DNA of 64,000 bases from the NCBI RefSeq assembly GCF_004917065.1, contig NZ_SSYA01000003.1, positions 766,318 to 830,317 on the forward strand, written 5' to 3'. Below, in pieces: positions 54,761 to 63,713 of the stretch. Origin of the DNA: Geomonas ferrireducens (GTDB lineage: Bacteria > Desulfobacterota > Desulfuromonadia > Geobacterales > Geobacteraceae). The position numbers were made by a program, and so were the translations under genes. How positions within the stretch are numbered: the first letter of the stretch is position 1; every line of letters starts with the position of its first letter. The notes below the pieces were generated by a model, which saw only the letters and a list, made by a program, of their open reading frames with translations, was not told where the DNA came from and did not search any database.

Positions 54761-54794
54761 CTGCAACACCGCTGCAACATACCGGCGCTATCCT
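54761..54794 (+). promoter_or_regulatory. Pho-box-like promoter of the zinc-ribbon/chemoreceptor genes
   Basis: CTGCAAC-ACCG-CTGCAAC (54761-54778) is an exact 7-base direct repeat at an 11-base period, one base per half from the pstC Pho box. After 10 bases comes TATCCT (54789-54794), a -10 at exactly the pstS spacing. AAGGAG precedes the ATG at 54834. Confidence 0.55.
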
Positions 54795-54833
54795 TCCCTT
54801 AAAAAAATGAGAAGAGAGAGAAGGAGTGAACAC

Positions 54834-55019
54834 ATGGATCTTATGCCGGTAGGTGATCGTTACATCTGGTACTGCGACTGGTGCGACACGAAGAACGTGA
54901 CGCCTTGGGTGAGAGTGAGTGAGAAGGAAGTCTGCTGCGCGGCATGCCACAAGAGCTTCCCGTCTTCCGGCAAACCGGAGCCTGTGATGGCCTCGGCAGG
55001 TCGGAGACAGTTGCTATGA
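54834..55019 (+). CDS. Small zinc-ribbon-like protein
   Basis: The ATG at 54834 (AAGGAG upstream) gives 61 residues. CDWC (Cys14, Cys17) and CAAC (Cys35, Cys38) make a CxxC-x17-CxxC arrangement typical of a zinc ribbon. There is no signal peptide, so the CAACH match to a haem-c motif is probably coincidental. Tryptophan-rich N-terminus (YIWYCDW). Function unknown. It lies just upstream of the chemoreceptor; a possible ATGA overlap occurs at 55016. Confidence 0.7.
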   Translation: MDLMPVGDRYIWYCDWCDTKNVTPWVRVSEKEVCCAACHKSFPSSGKPEPVMASAGRRQLL

Positions 55020-55069
55020 CAAAGCGGTCTTTGAGCGGTGCGGTCAGGACGGGAAGAAAAGGGGTGACC

Positions 55070-56797
55070 ATGAAGTGGTACGCGGGACTTCCGCTCGGAA
55101 GGAAGATCCTAGCCGGCTTTTTGCTGGTGGCCGGGCTTTGCGGGGTGAGCGGCATGGTGGCGGCGGGGAGCATCTACGAGGTCGGGGCACGCGCGGAAAC
55201 GATGTACGTCGGGAACCTGGTCCCCCTTAGCAAACTTCCGGAGCTGGTCAGGGACTACCAGGCCTCCCTGTACCTGCTGCGGGACATCATCATGGACCCT
55301 TCCGAACAGGAGCGGCAGGAGCACCGGGAGCAGCTGAACCGCTGCACGCAAAAGGTGGAGCAGGGGCTGGCGGAGTTCTTCGCCTCGAACCGCACCCCGC
55401 AGGGGAGGGAGCTGCAAAAAAGCATCGCCGAGGACCTGAAGCTGTACGGCTTCTTCAGGGACAAGATCGTCGATCTGGCCGCCGAGGGGCGCCGGGACGA
55501 AGCGATCAACATCATGCGCAACCAGGGGGGAGATGTCATCGCCAGGGTCGACCAGGGGATCGCCGCGGTCGTTGCCCTGAACAGAACCCAGGCGCAAAAG
55601 AGTTTTGCCGACAACGACCGGATGGCGCGGCTCGCGCTCGGGGTGAGCGCGCTCTTCCTTTCGCTGGGAGCGGCGGCCGCCTTGGCCGCGGGGTACTTCT
55701 TATCCCGCAGCATCACCGCGCCCCTCGCAGCTGTCGGGGGGAAGGTCGCCGAGATCGCCTCGGGGGATCTCACCGTTCGGGTCGATGCGGCACATGCGGA
55801 AGAAGACTCCCGGAACGAACTGCACCGTCTCTCCCGCAACGTGAACCAGATGGCGCAGACGCTGCACTCGGTCGTTTCCTGCATCGCCACGGAATCGAAG
55901 AGCCTTTCCAGCGCCTCCGGCACATTGAGCGAGAGATCCGCGGGGATGGTGCAGCGTGCGGTGCTGGCGGGCAAGGAGATAGACTCGGTGGCCGGTTCCA
56001 GCGCGGAGATCAACGTCACGGCATCCGAGATCGCACGGAACTGTTCGGTTGCCGCCGACAACGTCGCCATCGCGAACCGCGCCGTGGAATCGGCTCGCGG
56101 CGTCATGGGCGAGACCATCGAGACCATGCAGGCGATAGGGGCGCATTCCCGCGAGACCTCCCTCGTCGTTGCGGAGCTCGGCAGGCGCTCTCAGCAGATA
56201 GGCGAGATCACCGACACCATCAACGACATCGCGGACCAGACCAACCTGCTGGCCTTAAACGCAGCCATCGAGGCCGCCCGCGCGGGAGAGCAGGGGAGGG
56301 GCTTCGCGGTGGTCGCCGACGAGGTCCGCGCCCTGGCTTCGCGCACCACGGCCGCCACGCGTGAGATCTCCGAAATGATCAAGGCGATCCAGCGGGAGAC
56401 GCGTCGCGCCATGGATGCCATGGAAAAAGGGGTTGGCGAGGCGGAGCGCGGCGTGGCCAAGGCGTTTTCCACGGGCGAGGCCCTGAATGCCGTCACGGCG
56501 ACCATCGAATCGATTGCCGGAGAGGTGAGTCAGATCGCCACGGCCGCAGAGGAGCAGAGCCTGTCGGTGCATGCGGTGGCTGGGAACATCAGTCACGTCA
56601 CCGGAGTCATCAGAGAAAGCGGCGCCGGAGCCCAGGAATTCGCCAACGCCGCAGCGCATATGCACGCGATCGCCGAAGAACTGAAGGTTGTCGTGAGCCG
56701 CTTCCAAATTGGACAGCGGGATAATGATTGTAGAGAGTTGGAAGAGGCGGTGGAGCCCCGGGCATCGTATCTTGTCACGGCACCAGCCATGTCCTAG
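55070..56797 (+). CDS. Methyl-accepting chemotaxis protein
   Basis: The ATG at 55070 (AAGGGGTGA upstream) is preferred; an ATG at 55016 would add 18 residues and overlap the previous stop. The 575-residue receptor has TM1 ([20 protein letters not shown]), a periplasmic four-helix-bundle (4HB_MCP) domain of about 150 residues, TM2 ([20 protein letters not shown]), HAMP, and the signalling hairpin [20 protein letters not shown] followed by [16 protein letters not shown]. It would signal to CheA/CheW encoded elsewhere. The ligand is unknown; the upstream Pho-like box hints at a link with phosphate. Confidence 0.92.
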   Translation: MKWYAGLPLGRKILAGFLLVAGLCGVSGMVAAGSIYEVGARAETMYVGNLVPLSKLPELVRDYQASLYLLRDIIMDPSEQERQEHREQLNRCTQKVEQGLAEFFASNRTPQGRELQKSIAEDLKLYGFFRDKIVDLAAEGRRDEAINIMRNQGGDVIARVDQGIAAVVALNRTQAQKSFADNDRMARLALGVSALFLSLGAAAALAAGYFLSRSITAPLAAVGGKVAEIASGDLTVRVDAAHAEEDSRNELHRLSRNVNQMAQTLHSVVSCIATESKSLSSASGTLSERSAGMVQRAVLAGKEIDSVAGSSAEINVTASEIARNCSVAADNVAIANRAVESARGVMGETIETMQAIGAHSRETSLVVAELGRRSQQIGEITDTINDIADQTNLLALNAAIEAARAGEQGRGFAVVADEVRALASRTTAATREISEMIKAIQRETRRAMDAMEKGVGEAERGVAKAFSTGEALNAVTATIESIAGEVSQIATAAEEQSLSVHAVAGNISHVTGVIRESGAGAQEFANAAAHMHAIAEELKVVVSRFQIGQRDNDCRELEEAVEPRASYLVTAPAMS

Positions 56798-56978
56798 ACA
56801 GCGGTATTTTTTCATGCCTTCCTGCCCGCGGCCCCACGAAGGTGAGCCGGAAAACAGCTTTGGTGGCCGAGGATGCTGTAAACCATTGACACACGGCAAG
56901 TTACGTGCGATATCCATGAGCCCGAAGCCGCGCATGCCGTAGAGGAGCCTCAGGCTTCCAGGCGTCAAAGGAGAAGCC

Positions 56979-57572
56979 ATGGAAAATATAAGCGCCTGCT
57001 GTTTGTCAGTGCTGAATTCGATACCGCTCATAATTTTCGTGGTGGACAACGATGTGCGGATACGCGATCTGAACAAGACGGCGGCAACGACCTTCGGTCT
57101 CGACAAAGACGCGATCTACAACAAACGCGGTGGAGAGGTTTTCCACTGCCTGCATTCCCACGATGTCCCGGAAGGATGCGGTAGGGCGCCGATCTGCAAG
57201 AGCTGCGTGGTCAGAAACTCGGTTACGCTGAGTTTCGGCGGCCAGACCGTTTCCAAGAGCCGGGCGAAGTTCGAGATTCAGGTCGGAGGCTCCAAAAAGG
57301 AGCTGGAGCTGCTGATAACGACCAGTCCCGTTGAGTTAAACGGCGAGAAGCTGGTTCTTCTTATGCTGGAAGACATCAGTGAGTTCACCATGCTGAAGAA
57401 CATCATCCCGATCTGCATGCACTGCAAGAAGATCCGTGATGATCAGGACTACTGGCATAGCGTTGAAGAGTACTTCAACGCATACGTCGGGGTCGATTTC
57501 TCCCACGGCATCTGCCAGAGCTGCCTCGACAAACTCCACCCGGAAGTGCGTGAGGCGCTCAACCGGAAATAG
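56979..57572 (+). CDS. Cysteine-rich PAS-domain protein
   Basis: 197 residues. A PAS domain (about 10-135, SIPLIIFVVDNDVRIRDLNK) carries an insertion with four cysteines: Cys57, Cys67, Cys73, Cys76 (FHC ... GCGRAPICKSC). After the PAS domain, ICMHCKKIRDDQDYWHSVEE and HGICQSC supply a second four-Cys set (Cys147/150, Cys179/182). The first set could bind a redox-active Fe-S cluster, the second a zinc or metal ion (inference). No kinase, cyclase or HTH output is attached. Free-standing after the MCP gene; the 181-base gap before it holds nothing I recognise. Confidence 0.8.
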   Translation: MENISACCLSVLNSIPLIIFVVDNDVRIRDLNKTAATTFGLDKDAIYNKRGGEVFHCLHSHDVPEGCGRAPICKSCVVRNSVTLSFGGQTVSKSRAKFEIQVGGSKKELELLITTSPVELNGEKLVLLMLEDISEFTMLKNIIPICMHCKKIRDDQDYWHSVEEYFNAYVGVDFSHGICQSCLDKLHPEVREALNRK

Positions 57573-57666
57573 CTGCCGTGCTTCTCCTTGTGGCGCGAGC
57601 CTTCCATCGATCATTCGACTCCCGTTTCCCACCTCTGTTGTTTCTTTTCCCGCATGACCGATCATC

Positions 57667-57701
57667 CTGGCAGGCACCGCCGATGTGGCGGTGCCTGCCA
57701 G
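57667..57701. other. Perfect 15-base hairpin, function unknown
   Basis: CTGGCAGGCACCGCC (57667-57681) and its exact inverse (57687-57701) flank a GATGT loop. No T-run follows on either strand. It lies about 95 bases after the PAS gene and could be a Rho-type or structural element. Confidence 0.6.
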
Positions 57702-57851
57702 CCCCGCGTAGAAGTCCGCTTTAGTTTTCGCTTCCCTTCCTGGACGGAAAATTAAGCAGGAAAACGGCTTGACCGAAAAAAGGTAATAAGGTACCTTTAT
57801 ACGCCAATAGCCTCCGGCAACCACCTCGCTGGTAGTGAAGCTGCACCCAAA

Positions 57852-59684
57852 ATGGGATCCGTGATGACCGGTTTCTTGCGCAGGCACAAGGTTTCACTGA
57901 CTCTCGCGGCCGTCGTCGCCCTGACCGTTTACGCACTGATCATCATCGTTGACGCCAACGACGATGTGCGCGCGGAGGCGAGGGCGAGGTTCTTCGAGCA
58001 GTACAGCCGGCAGCAGTACCTGGTGGCGCAGTTGACGGCGAACTCCCTGGACGAGCTCTTCGCCACGCTGCACCGGAATCTTGACCTGGTCGCCAGTCTG
58101 TTCGAGGGTCAACGGGTGGACCCGCGAAGAGCACGGGCGGTGCGTGCAAGCCTCGGCAAGATCTACGTCTCCCTTTCCGGCACGCCGGTCATCGACCTGG
58201 TGGTTTTCGACGCGAACGGGACCGCCGCCGCCATAGAGCCCCACGATTCCTTCACCCTCGGGCGCAGCTATGCCTGGCGCGACTACTACCGGTGGATGCG
58301 TGACCGGAGGGAGCCGGGGCGCATGTACGTGTCGCCCCTCATGCGCATGGAAGGGGGACGCTTGCGCGGCGCGAAGGAACTCATCGTCGCGGAGGGGATC
58401 TACGGCGTCGGCGGCGAGTTCCGCGGCGTGGTCGCCTGCACCGTCGACTTCGATCAGCTGGCACGCAAACACATCCTGTCGGTGAGGATGGGAAAACACG
58501 GCCATGCCTGGCTCATGGACAACACCACGAGGACCATCCTGGTCGATCCGAACGGCAGGATCGCGGGGATGGGCTTCGACGAGGCGCTGCGAAACAAGTG
58601 GGACCGCCTGTACCGACTGCTCATGCGGGCCGGCGACGGCAGGCCGGGGAGCGGCTGGTACGACTTTCATGATCCGGACGACCCTTCCCGGCAGGTGCGC
58701 AAACTGGTGAGCTACCACCCGGTGCGCCTCGACAACCGGCTCTGGACGGTCGGCGTGGCGACCCCGGAGCGGGAGGTCGAGGCGCTGCTCACCTCCTTTT
58801 TGCAACGGCAGGAATTCATCTCAACCGCCCTCCTTACCACCATTCTCGGGGTGGCCGCCTTTCTGCTCGCCCTTCTTTTCAACTGGAACAGAACCCTCTC
58901 CACCCAGGTGGCGCTCCATACCCGTGCGCTGAGCGACACCCATGCCCGCCTTAAGTCCACCTTCGACGAACTGCTGGTGGCGAAGAAGGTGGCCGCGACC
59001 GGTCACCTGGCCCTGGGGCTTGCCCACGAGATCCGCAATCCCCTATCCGCCATCAGGATGAACATGCAGATGATCCGCAAGAGGATAGAACCCTCCGGCG
59101 TCATGTTCGAGAACTTCTCCATCGTCGAAGGGGAGATCAAGCGCCTGAACCGTCTGTTGAACGACGTGCTGGACTTCGCGCGTCCGCGCCCGCTCAGGCT
59201 GCGGAACGTCCCGGTGGCCGAACTCGCCGGGCGCCTCATGCAACTCATGTCACAGCGCCTGACCGACCGCGGCATCACCGTTACCACCGATCTCGACCCG
59301 GAGCTGCGCCTTGTCTGCGATCCGGAACAAATCCACCAGGTGCTTTTGAACCTCGTTCTGAACGCGATGGAGGCGATGGAGGGGAGTGAGCGGAAGCAAC
59401 TGGAGATCAGGGCACGCGCGAAGGGGGAGCACGCCCTCATCGAGGTGTGCGACACGGGGGCGGGGATTGCGCCCGGCAAATGCGAGCAGCTGTTCGATCC
59501 CTTCTACACGACGAAAGCAGTGGGGGGGCTCGGGCTTTCGATCCTGCAGACCATAGTGATGAACCACGGCGGAGGCGTCAGCGTCCATAGCGAGCCCGGT
59601 GCGGGGGCCGCTTTCACCATTACCCTGCCGCGAAGCGGTCCGCCGGGAAACGGAGAATGCATTGAAGACCATCCTTATTGCTGA
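57852..59684 (+). CDS. Membrane sensor histidine kinase with dCache-like input domain
   Basis: 610 residues (an ATG at 57864 is an alternative; neither has a strong ribosome site). TM1 spans about 17-35, a periplasmic Cache-like domain about 40-310 (IDLVVFDANGTAAAIEPHDS; GMGFDEALRNKWDRLYRLLM), TM2 about 325-342. The kinase has ATGHLALGLAHEIRNPLSAI (H-box), NLVLNAMEAMEGSERK, CDTGAGIAPGKCEQLFDPFY and GGLGLSILQTIVMNHGGG. This NtrB/AtoS-type architecture pairs with the NtrC-type regulator whose gene overlaps its 3' end. Confidence 0.9.
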   Translation: MGSVMTGFLRRHKVSLTLAAVVALTVYALIIIVDANDDVRAEARARFFEQYSRQQYLVAQLTANSLDELFATLHRNLDLVASLFEGQRVDPRRARAVRASLGKIYVSLSGTPVIDLVVFDANGTAAAIEPHDSFTLGRSYAWRDYYRWMRDRREPGRMYVSPLMRMEGGRLRGAKELIVAEGIYGVGGEFRGVVACTVDFDQLARKHILSVRMGKHGHAWLMDNTTRTILVDPNGRIAGMGFDEALRNKWDRLYRLLMRAGDGRPGSGWYDFHDPDDPSRQVRKLVSYHPVRLDNRLWTVGVATPEREVEALLTSFLQRQEFISTALLTTILGVAAFLLALLFNWNRTLSTQVALHTRALSDTHARLKSTFDELLVAKKVAATGHLALGLAHEIRNPLSAIRMNMQMIRKRIEPSGVMFENFSIVEGEIKRLNRLLNDVLDFARPRPLRLRNVPVAELAGRLMQLMSQRLTDRGITVTTDLDPELRLVCDPEQIHQVLLNLVLNAMEAMEGSERKQLEIRARAKGEHALIEVCDTGAGIAPGKCEQLFDPFYTTKAVGGLGLSILQTIVMNHGGGVSVHSEPGAGAAFTITLPRSGPPGNGECIEDHPYC

Positions 59685-61008
59685 CGACGATGCCGCCATC
59701 AGGCGCACCCTGGAACTGCACCTTTGCGAGGAGGGATACTCCGTGGTCACCGCGGGAAACGGACGCAGCGCCGTGGAGATCGCCGCCGAGAGCCGCATCG
59801 ACCTGGTCCTTCTCGACCTGCGCCTTGGGGGAGTGGACGGTTTCGAGGCGTTAAAGCTCATGAAGGAGCGCCGGGGGGATTTGCCGGTGGTGATGGTCAC
59901 CGCCTACGACGACATGCAGACGGCGATCGAGGCGATAAGGCTTGGCGCCATAGATCACCTGGGCAAGCCGGTCGATCTCGACCACCTGGACAAGGTGATC
60001 GCCCGCATCTTCCAGATGAGCGCCCTTTCCAAAAGCGGGGTGGCCTTCTGCGATTCCCCCGATCCCCCGTTCGAGCCGAACACCATGGTGGGACGCTCCA
60101 GGGGGATCAAGGAGATATACAAGGTGATCGGGGCGGTCGCGGACTCGCGCGCGACCGTGCTGATTCAGGGGGAGAGCGGCACCGGCAAGGAGATGGTGGC
60201 GAGGGCGCTTCATTTCAACAGCAGTTTCCGCAACCGTCCCTTCATCGCGGTCGCCTGCTCCTCGCTCGCCCCGACCATCCTGGAAAGCGAGCTCTTCGGC
60301 CACGAGAAAGGGGCCTTCACCGGCGCCTACCGGACCAAACCGGGCAAGTTCGAACTGGCCCAGGGGGGGACGCTGTTTCTCGACGAGATCTCGGAGGTGA
60401 GCCAGGAGATCCAGGTGAAGCTCTTGCGCTTTCTCCAGGAGAGGGAGTTCGAGAGGGTGGGGGGAGTGGAGACCATCAAGGCGGACGTGCGCGTGGTCAC
60501 CGCGACCAACAAGGCGCTCGCTGGACTTGTGGCTACCGGGGAGTTCCGGCAGGACCTCTACTACCGCCTGAACGTGGTGACCATCGACCTGCCGCCGCTT
60601 AGGGATCGAAAGGACGACATCCTCCTCCTGGTCCGCTTCTTCCTCGGGAAGATCAGGCTGGAAACCGGGAAGAACGTGGACGTGGTCCCCCAGGAGACGC
60701 TGGATCTGATCCTCGCGCATCCATGGCCGGGAAACGTGCGGGAGCTGGAGAACGCGCTGCGGCGGGCCGTGCTCCTGTCCCGCGGCAGCGTACTCTTGCC
60801 GGAATCCCTGCACCTTGGAAGCACGGGAGGGCGGGAGCGGTTCCCCCTGGTGATGAAGCCTCTCCACGAGGTGGAGCGCGAGCATATCGAGAACGTGCTT
60901 GCCTTCACCTGCTACGAGAAGAAAAGGGCGGCCGAGATACTGGGGATATCCCGGCCGACCCTGGACCGGCGGCTGAAGGAGTACGGGGTGGAAGAGCCGA
61001 CGGCGTGA
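59662..61008 (+). CDS. Sigma54-dependent NtrC-family response regulator
   Basis: A TTG at 59662, six bases after GGAG, is the best start; it overlaps the kinase gene by 23 bases. The 448-residue product has a REC domain (LIADDDAAIRRTLELHLCEE; LVLLDLRLGG), an AAA+ domain with IQGESGTGKEMVARALHFNS (Walker A), HEKGAFTGAYRTKPG (sigma54 contact loop), GGTLFLDEISEVSQEIQVKL (Walker B), and a FIS-type HTH (KKRAAEILGISRPTLDRRLK). It activates sigma54 promoters. Targets are unknown; the aromatic-uptake genes next door are candidates. Confidence 0.93.
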   Translation: MKTILIADDDAAIRRTLELHLCEEGYSVVTAGNGRSAVEIAAESRIDLVLLDLRLGGVDGFEALKLMKERRGDLPVVMVTAYDDMQTAIEAIRLGAIDHLGKPVDLDHLDKVIARIFQMSALSKSGVAFCDSPDPPFEPNTMVGRSRGIKEIYKVIGAVADSRATVLIQGESGTGKEMVARALHFNSSFRNRPFIAVACSSLAPTILESELFGHEKGAFTGAYRTKPGKFELAQGGTLFLDEISEVSQEIQVKLLRFLQEREFERVGGVETIKADVRVVTATNKALAGLVATGEFRQDLYYRLNVVTIDLPPLRDRKDDILLLVRFFLGKIRLETGKNVDVVPQETLDLILAHPWPGNVRELENALRRAVLLSRGSVLLPESLHLGSTGGRERFPLVMKPLHEVEREHIENVLAFTCYEKKRAAEILGISRPTLDRRLKEYGVEEPTA

Positions 61009-61038
61009 ACTGAACCATCACCGGGGATTCAGAAGGGG

Positions 61039-62319
61039 TCAGCAGTTCCCCTGCTCGGCCGGATTCCCTCCGGGGACGGCGGCGCGCGAGGCGGCGGGCT
61101 CGGGCGCCGTTCTCACCAGGGGCCATTTGTCGAAGAAGGTGTTCAGCAAAAGAAGCGTCATGAGCAGGGCGAACTGTCCGGCCAGCACCCCGAGCGGGGG
61201 GACGCCCATTCCGAGGTCGTTCGCGCCGTAGGGGATGAGCTTGAAGCTCTTCAGCCAGACGATGCCGTACAGCGTCCCCCCTCCGAACCACGCCGCCATC
61301 CTGCAGAGGATCCGAGCGGCTGTGCCCGGCACAAGCTGGGCGTTCGGGTAGTCGTCGAAGAGGTGGTGCCAGGCCAGCATGAAGACGATTACGGAAAGTT
61401 CGAGCGAGGCGACCGCCACATCGGCGGGGAGCCCGGGTACGAGGTTCAGCGGGACGATGACGGCCTTGATCGCGGGGGGGAGGAGAAACCCGGCGGCAAG
61501 AGCGATGATGAACCCGGCGATCCCCATGAACGGCTGTTTCTTCGCAAAAAACTTCATCGGGTACAGCTCGCCACCCTCGACCGGCATGATGGCGAAGATG
61601 ACGTAGGCCTGGCAGAAGGCGGCGAAGGCGGGCCACCCCCCGAGGGGCGCGGTGACCACCTGCTCTTCCCCGATGGCGAGCTTCATCCAGCTCGGCACGA
61701 TCAGCGCCATCCAGGCGATGAAGGTGACGGCGGTGCCAAGCGCCAGGGTCGCCCAACTCTCGAACGGCTTCTCACCCTTGCCTGCGAAAGGCCACTTCTG
61801 GAAGAGCGAAACCAGCGGGATCTGCGCGATGATCACGGCCAGCGCGTAGAAGTTCGACGCCTCCCACGCCTCCAGGGCGAGATGGGCCTCGGCTGCGGAA
61901 CCGGGGGTGAACATGACGGCGAGGCTGAAAGGCTTCCACCAGATCCCGAGGAAGCTGATCAGGACGAGAAACCCGACCGCTCCCGCGCAGAAGGCGATCA
62001 GGGTGTAACGGATGCCGGTCCAGGGCTGCCTGGTCGCCACGGCGCTCTTGCCGTGATTTCCCATGACCAGGGTGAGCCAGATCCAGCTGTTGATCACGGT
62101 CCAGAAGAAGGTCCCCCTGGCGACCGAGCCGATCAGGTTGCCCGCCGTTTTCGGATCCGCGGCGGCGAGCCCCGCGGCGGCCAGGTTCTGGTAGATCGCC
62201 TTCACGGTGAGCGACCACGCCGGCCAGATCAGCATGGCGGCGATGAAGCTCAGCACGAGGGCGGCGGCGCCGGTGGCAAGCGGGCTTTCGAACTGTCTCT
62301 TCGTCGTGTGTTGCTCCAT
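61039..62319 (-). CDS. Unidentified multi-pass membrane protein beside porin and CoA ligase
   Basis: 426 residues with ten or eleven hydrophobic helices. Conserved-looking loops include WHHLFDDYPNAQLVPGTAAR and GGELYPMKFFAKKQP, but I recognise no family with confidence. It starts 35 bases after the porin stop, so it is in the ligase-porin operon. Uptake of an aromatic or other organic acid is a reasonable guess from context only. Confidence 0.7.
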   Translation of the reverse strand: MEQHTTKRQFESPLATGAAALVLSFIAAMLIWPAWSLTVKAIYQNLAAAGLAAADPKTAGNLIGSVARGTFFWTVINSWIWLTLVMGNHGKSAVATRQPWTGIRYTLIAFCAGAVGFLVLISFLGIWWKPFSLAVMFTPGSAAEAHLALEAWEASNFYALAVIIAQIPLVSLFQKWPFAGKGEKPFESWATLALGTAVTFIAWMALIVPSWMKLAIGEEQVVTAPLGGWPAFAAFCQAYVIFAIMPVEGGELYPMKFFAKKQPFMGIAGFIIALAAGFLLPPAIKAVIVPLNLVPGLPADVAVASLELSVIVFMLAWHHLFDDYPNAQLVPGTAARILCRMAAWFGGGTLYGIVWLKSFKLIPYGANDLGMGVPPLGVLAGQFALLMTLLLLNTFFDKWPLVRTAPEPAASRAAVPGGNPAEQGNC

Positions 62320-62354
62320 AAGATCTCCTTTTCATGCCTGACGTTGCTTCGGGA

Positions 62355-63680
62355 TTAAAAGAAGTAAAAGGCCGAGACCCGGTAGACGTTCGCCACCCCT
62401 TTATCGGAGGTGCCCGCCGCGTTGTTGCCGTAGCGGGTGTCCAGGTGCTGGTATTCCGTTCCGAAGCGGATGGCTGCGTTGATGTCGTAGGAGACGTTGG
62501 CGAAGATCTGCGAGCTCCATTTCTGGAAGTTCGCGATCCCGTCGTAGCTTCCGTAATCGTAGGCGTTGCGCCTACCGTAACCGGCGGCGAAGCCCAGGTT
62601 TTGCGTCGGGTAGAAGATACCCTGGCCGAACATGCCGTACCCTTTCGCCGGGACCTTATGTCCCGCAGGCCCGGTGAGCGGTGTGGCGGTGGCGTAGTTG
62701 AAAGACATGTTCGCCGCCTGGTAGGTCTGGGCCTCGAGGCTCGCGGTCATCGCGCGGCTCTTGCCGTCTTTGGACGGCAGAAGCGGCACGAAGAGGTAGC
62801 CGCCGTACCCCCAGGAGGCGACGCTCCTGTCGTTCTCGCCAACGTCCTCCCTGCCGTACAGGCCGAAGAGCCCGGCCTGCAACGGGTTCATGGAGAGCCC
62901 CCAGAAACCAGGTGCTACGCCGAGGCTTTTGCTCACCAGCATCGCCTGGCCCGCGGTGTTCACCGCGCCTCCCCAGGTGTCCGTGGCCGCGCCTGACTGC
63001 TGGTTCGAGTCCTGTACCGGGTTTTGCAGCGAGAGGCTCAGCTTCAAAAGGTTCTGCTCGGAGAGTTTCACCTTCTGCGTGACCCTGAGCTGCGCCACGC
63101 GTGGCTGCTGCGGGTTGCCGGCGGTGGCGCCCAGGCCGAAATCGAGGGTGGAGGCGTTTGCCACGCCGAAGTTATCCCAGTACTGGCCGAAAAGGAGCTG
63201 GGTGTTCTCCCAGTCCAGCGTGCCGTAGGCGTGGCGCATGCGCAGGTTCCCTGACTCATTCGTGCCGTTGGCGCCGTAGAAGTCGACCTCGATAAGCGCC
63301 GCGGTCTTGGCGCCCAGTACGGGAGGTCCGGCGACCTTGAACCAGAGGCGCGACTGACGCGCGGTGAAGACCGACTGGTCCTGCTTTCCGGCGGGTGAGC
63401 TCGTCTTCGGGATGCCCCCCTGCTGCAACGTCGCCAAGGCGCCGTTACCCCCAAGGTTCACCGAGTTGTGGACGTAGTCGAGCTTCACCATCCCGCCGAG
63501 GCTCAGGTTGAACTTGCTCGTAACGGGCGACGAGAGCTTGCCGTAGAAGCCGGGGGCCACCTCGCAGGAGGGGTCGAAGTCGCAGTTGTAGGCCGGTGCA
63601 GCACTCGGGGCGAGTTCCTGGCCGAAGGCGGGAGCGGCGAGAAGTAAAATGGCGGCTGAGAGGCTTTTCTTGTTGAGCAC
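62355..63680 (-). CDS. Outer-membrane porin-like protein
   Basis: The GTG at 63680, six bases after GGAGG, gives 441 residues. A signal peptide (1-20, ending AFG) is followed by a beta-strand-rich chain (KFNLSLGGMVKLDYVHN; RMRHAYGTLDWENTQLLFGQ) ending in the aromatic SAFYFF, the C-terminal Phe of outer-membrane barrels. It resembles porins associated with aromatic compound uptake in this group. It lies between the CoA ligase and the unidentified membrane protein. Confidence 0.8.
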   Translation of the reverse strand: MLNKKSLSAAILLLAAPAFGQELAPSAAPAYNCDFDPSCEVAPGFYGKLSSPVTSKFNLSLGGMVKLDYVHNSVNLGGNGALATLQQGGIPKTSSPAGKQDQSVFTARQSRLWFKVAGPPVLGAKTAALIEVDFYGANGTNESGNLRMRHAYGTLDWENTQLLFGQYWDNFGVANASTLDFGLGATAGNPQQPRVAQLRVTQKVKLSEQNLLKLSLSLQNPVQDSNQQSGAATDTWGGAVNTAGQAMLVSKSLGVAPGFWGLSMNPLQAGLFGLYGREDVGENDRSVASWGYGGYLFVPLLPSKDGKSRAMTASLEAQTYQAANMSFNYATATPLTGPAGHKVPAKGYGMFGQGIFYPTQNLGFAAGYGRRNAYDYGSYDGIANFQKWSSQIFANVSYDINAAIRFGTEYQHLDTRYGNNAAGTSDKGVANVYRVSAFYFF

Positions 63681-63713
63681 GGATGCCCTCCTTTTCAATT
63701 GATGCCGCATCTG

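Noticed and set aside
54936-54953. CAACH haem-c binding motif in the zinc-ribbon protein
   Set aside because: The protein has no signal peptide and a second CxxC pair fits a zinc ribbon, so haem attachment in the periplasm is unlikely.
56798-56978. Possible GEMM (cyclic dinucleotide) riboswitch before the PAS gene
   Set aside because: The leader has some CG-rich hairpin potential, but the conserved GEMM core was not found.
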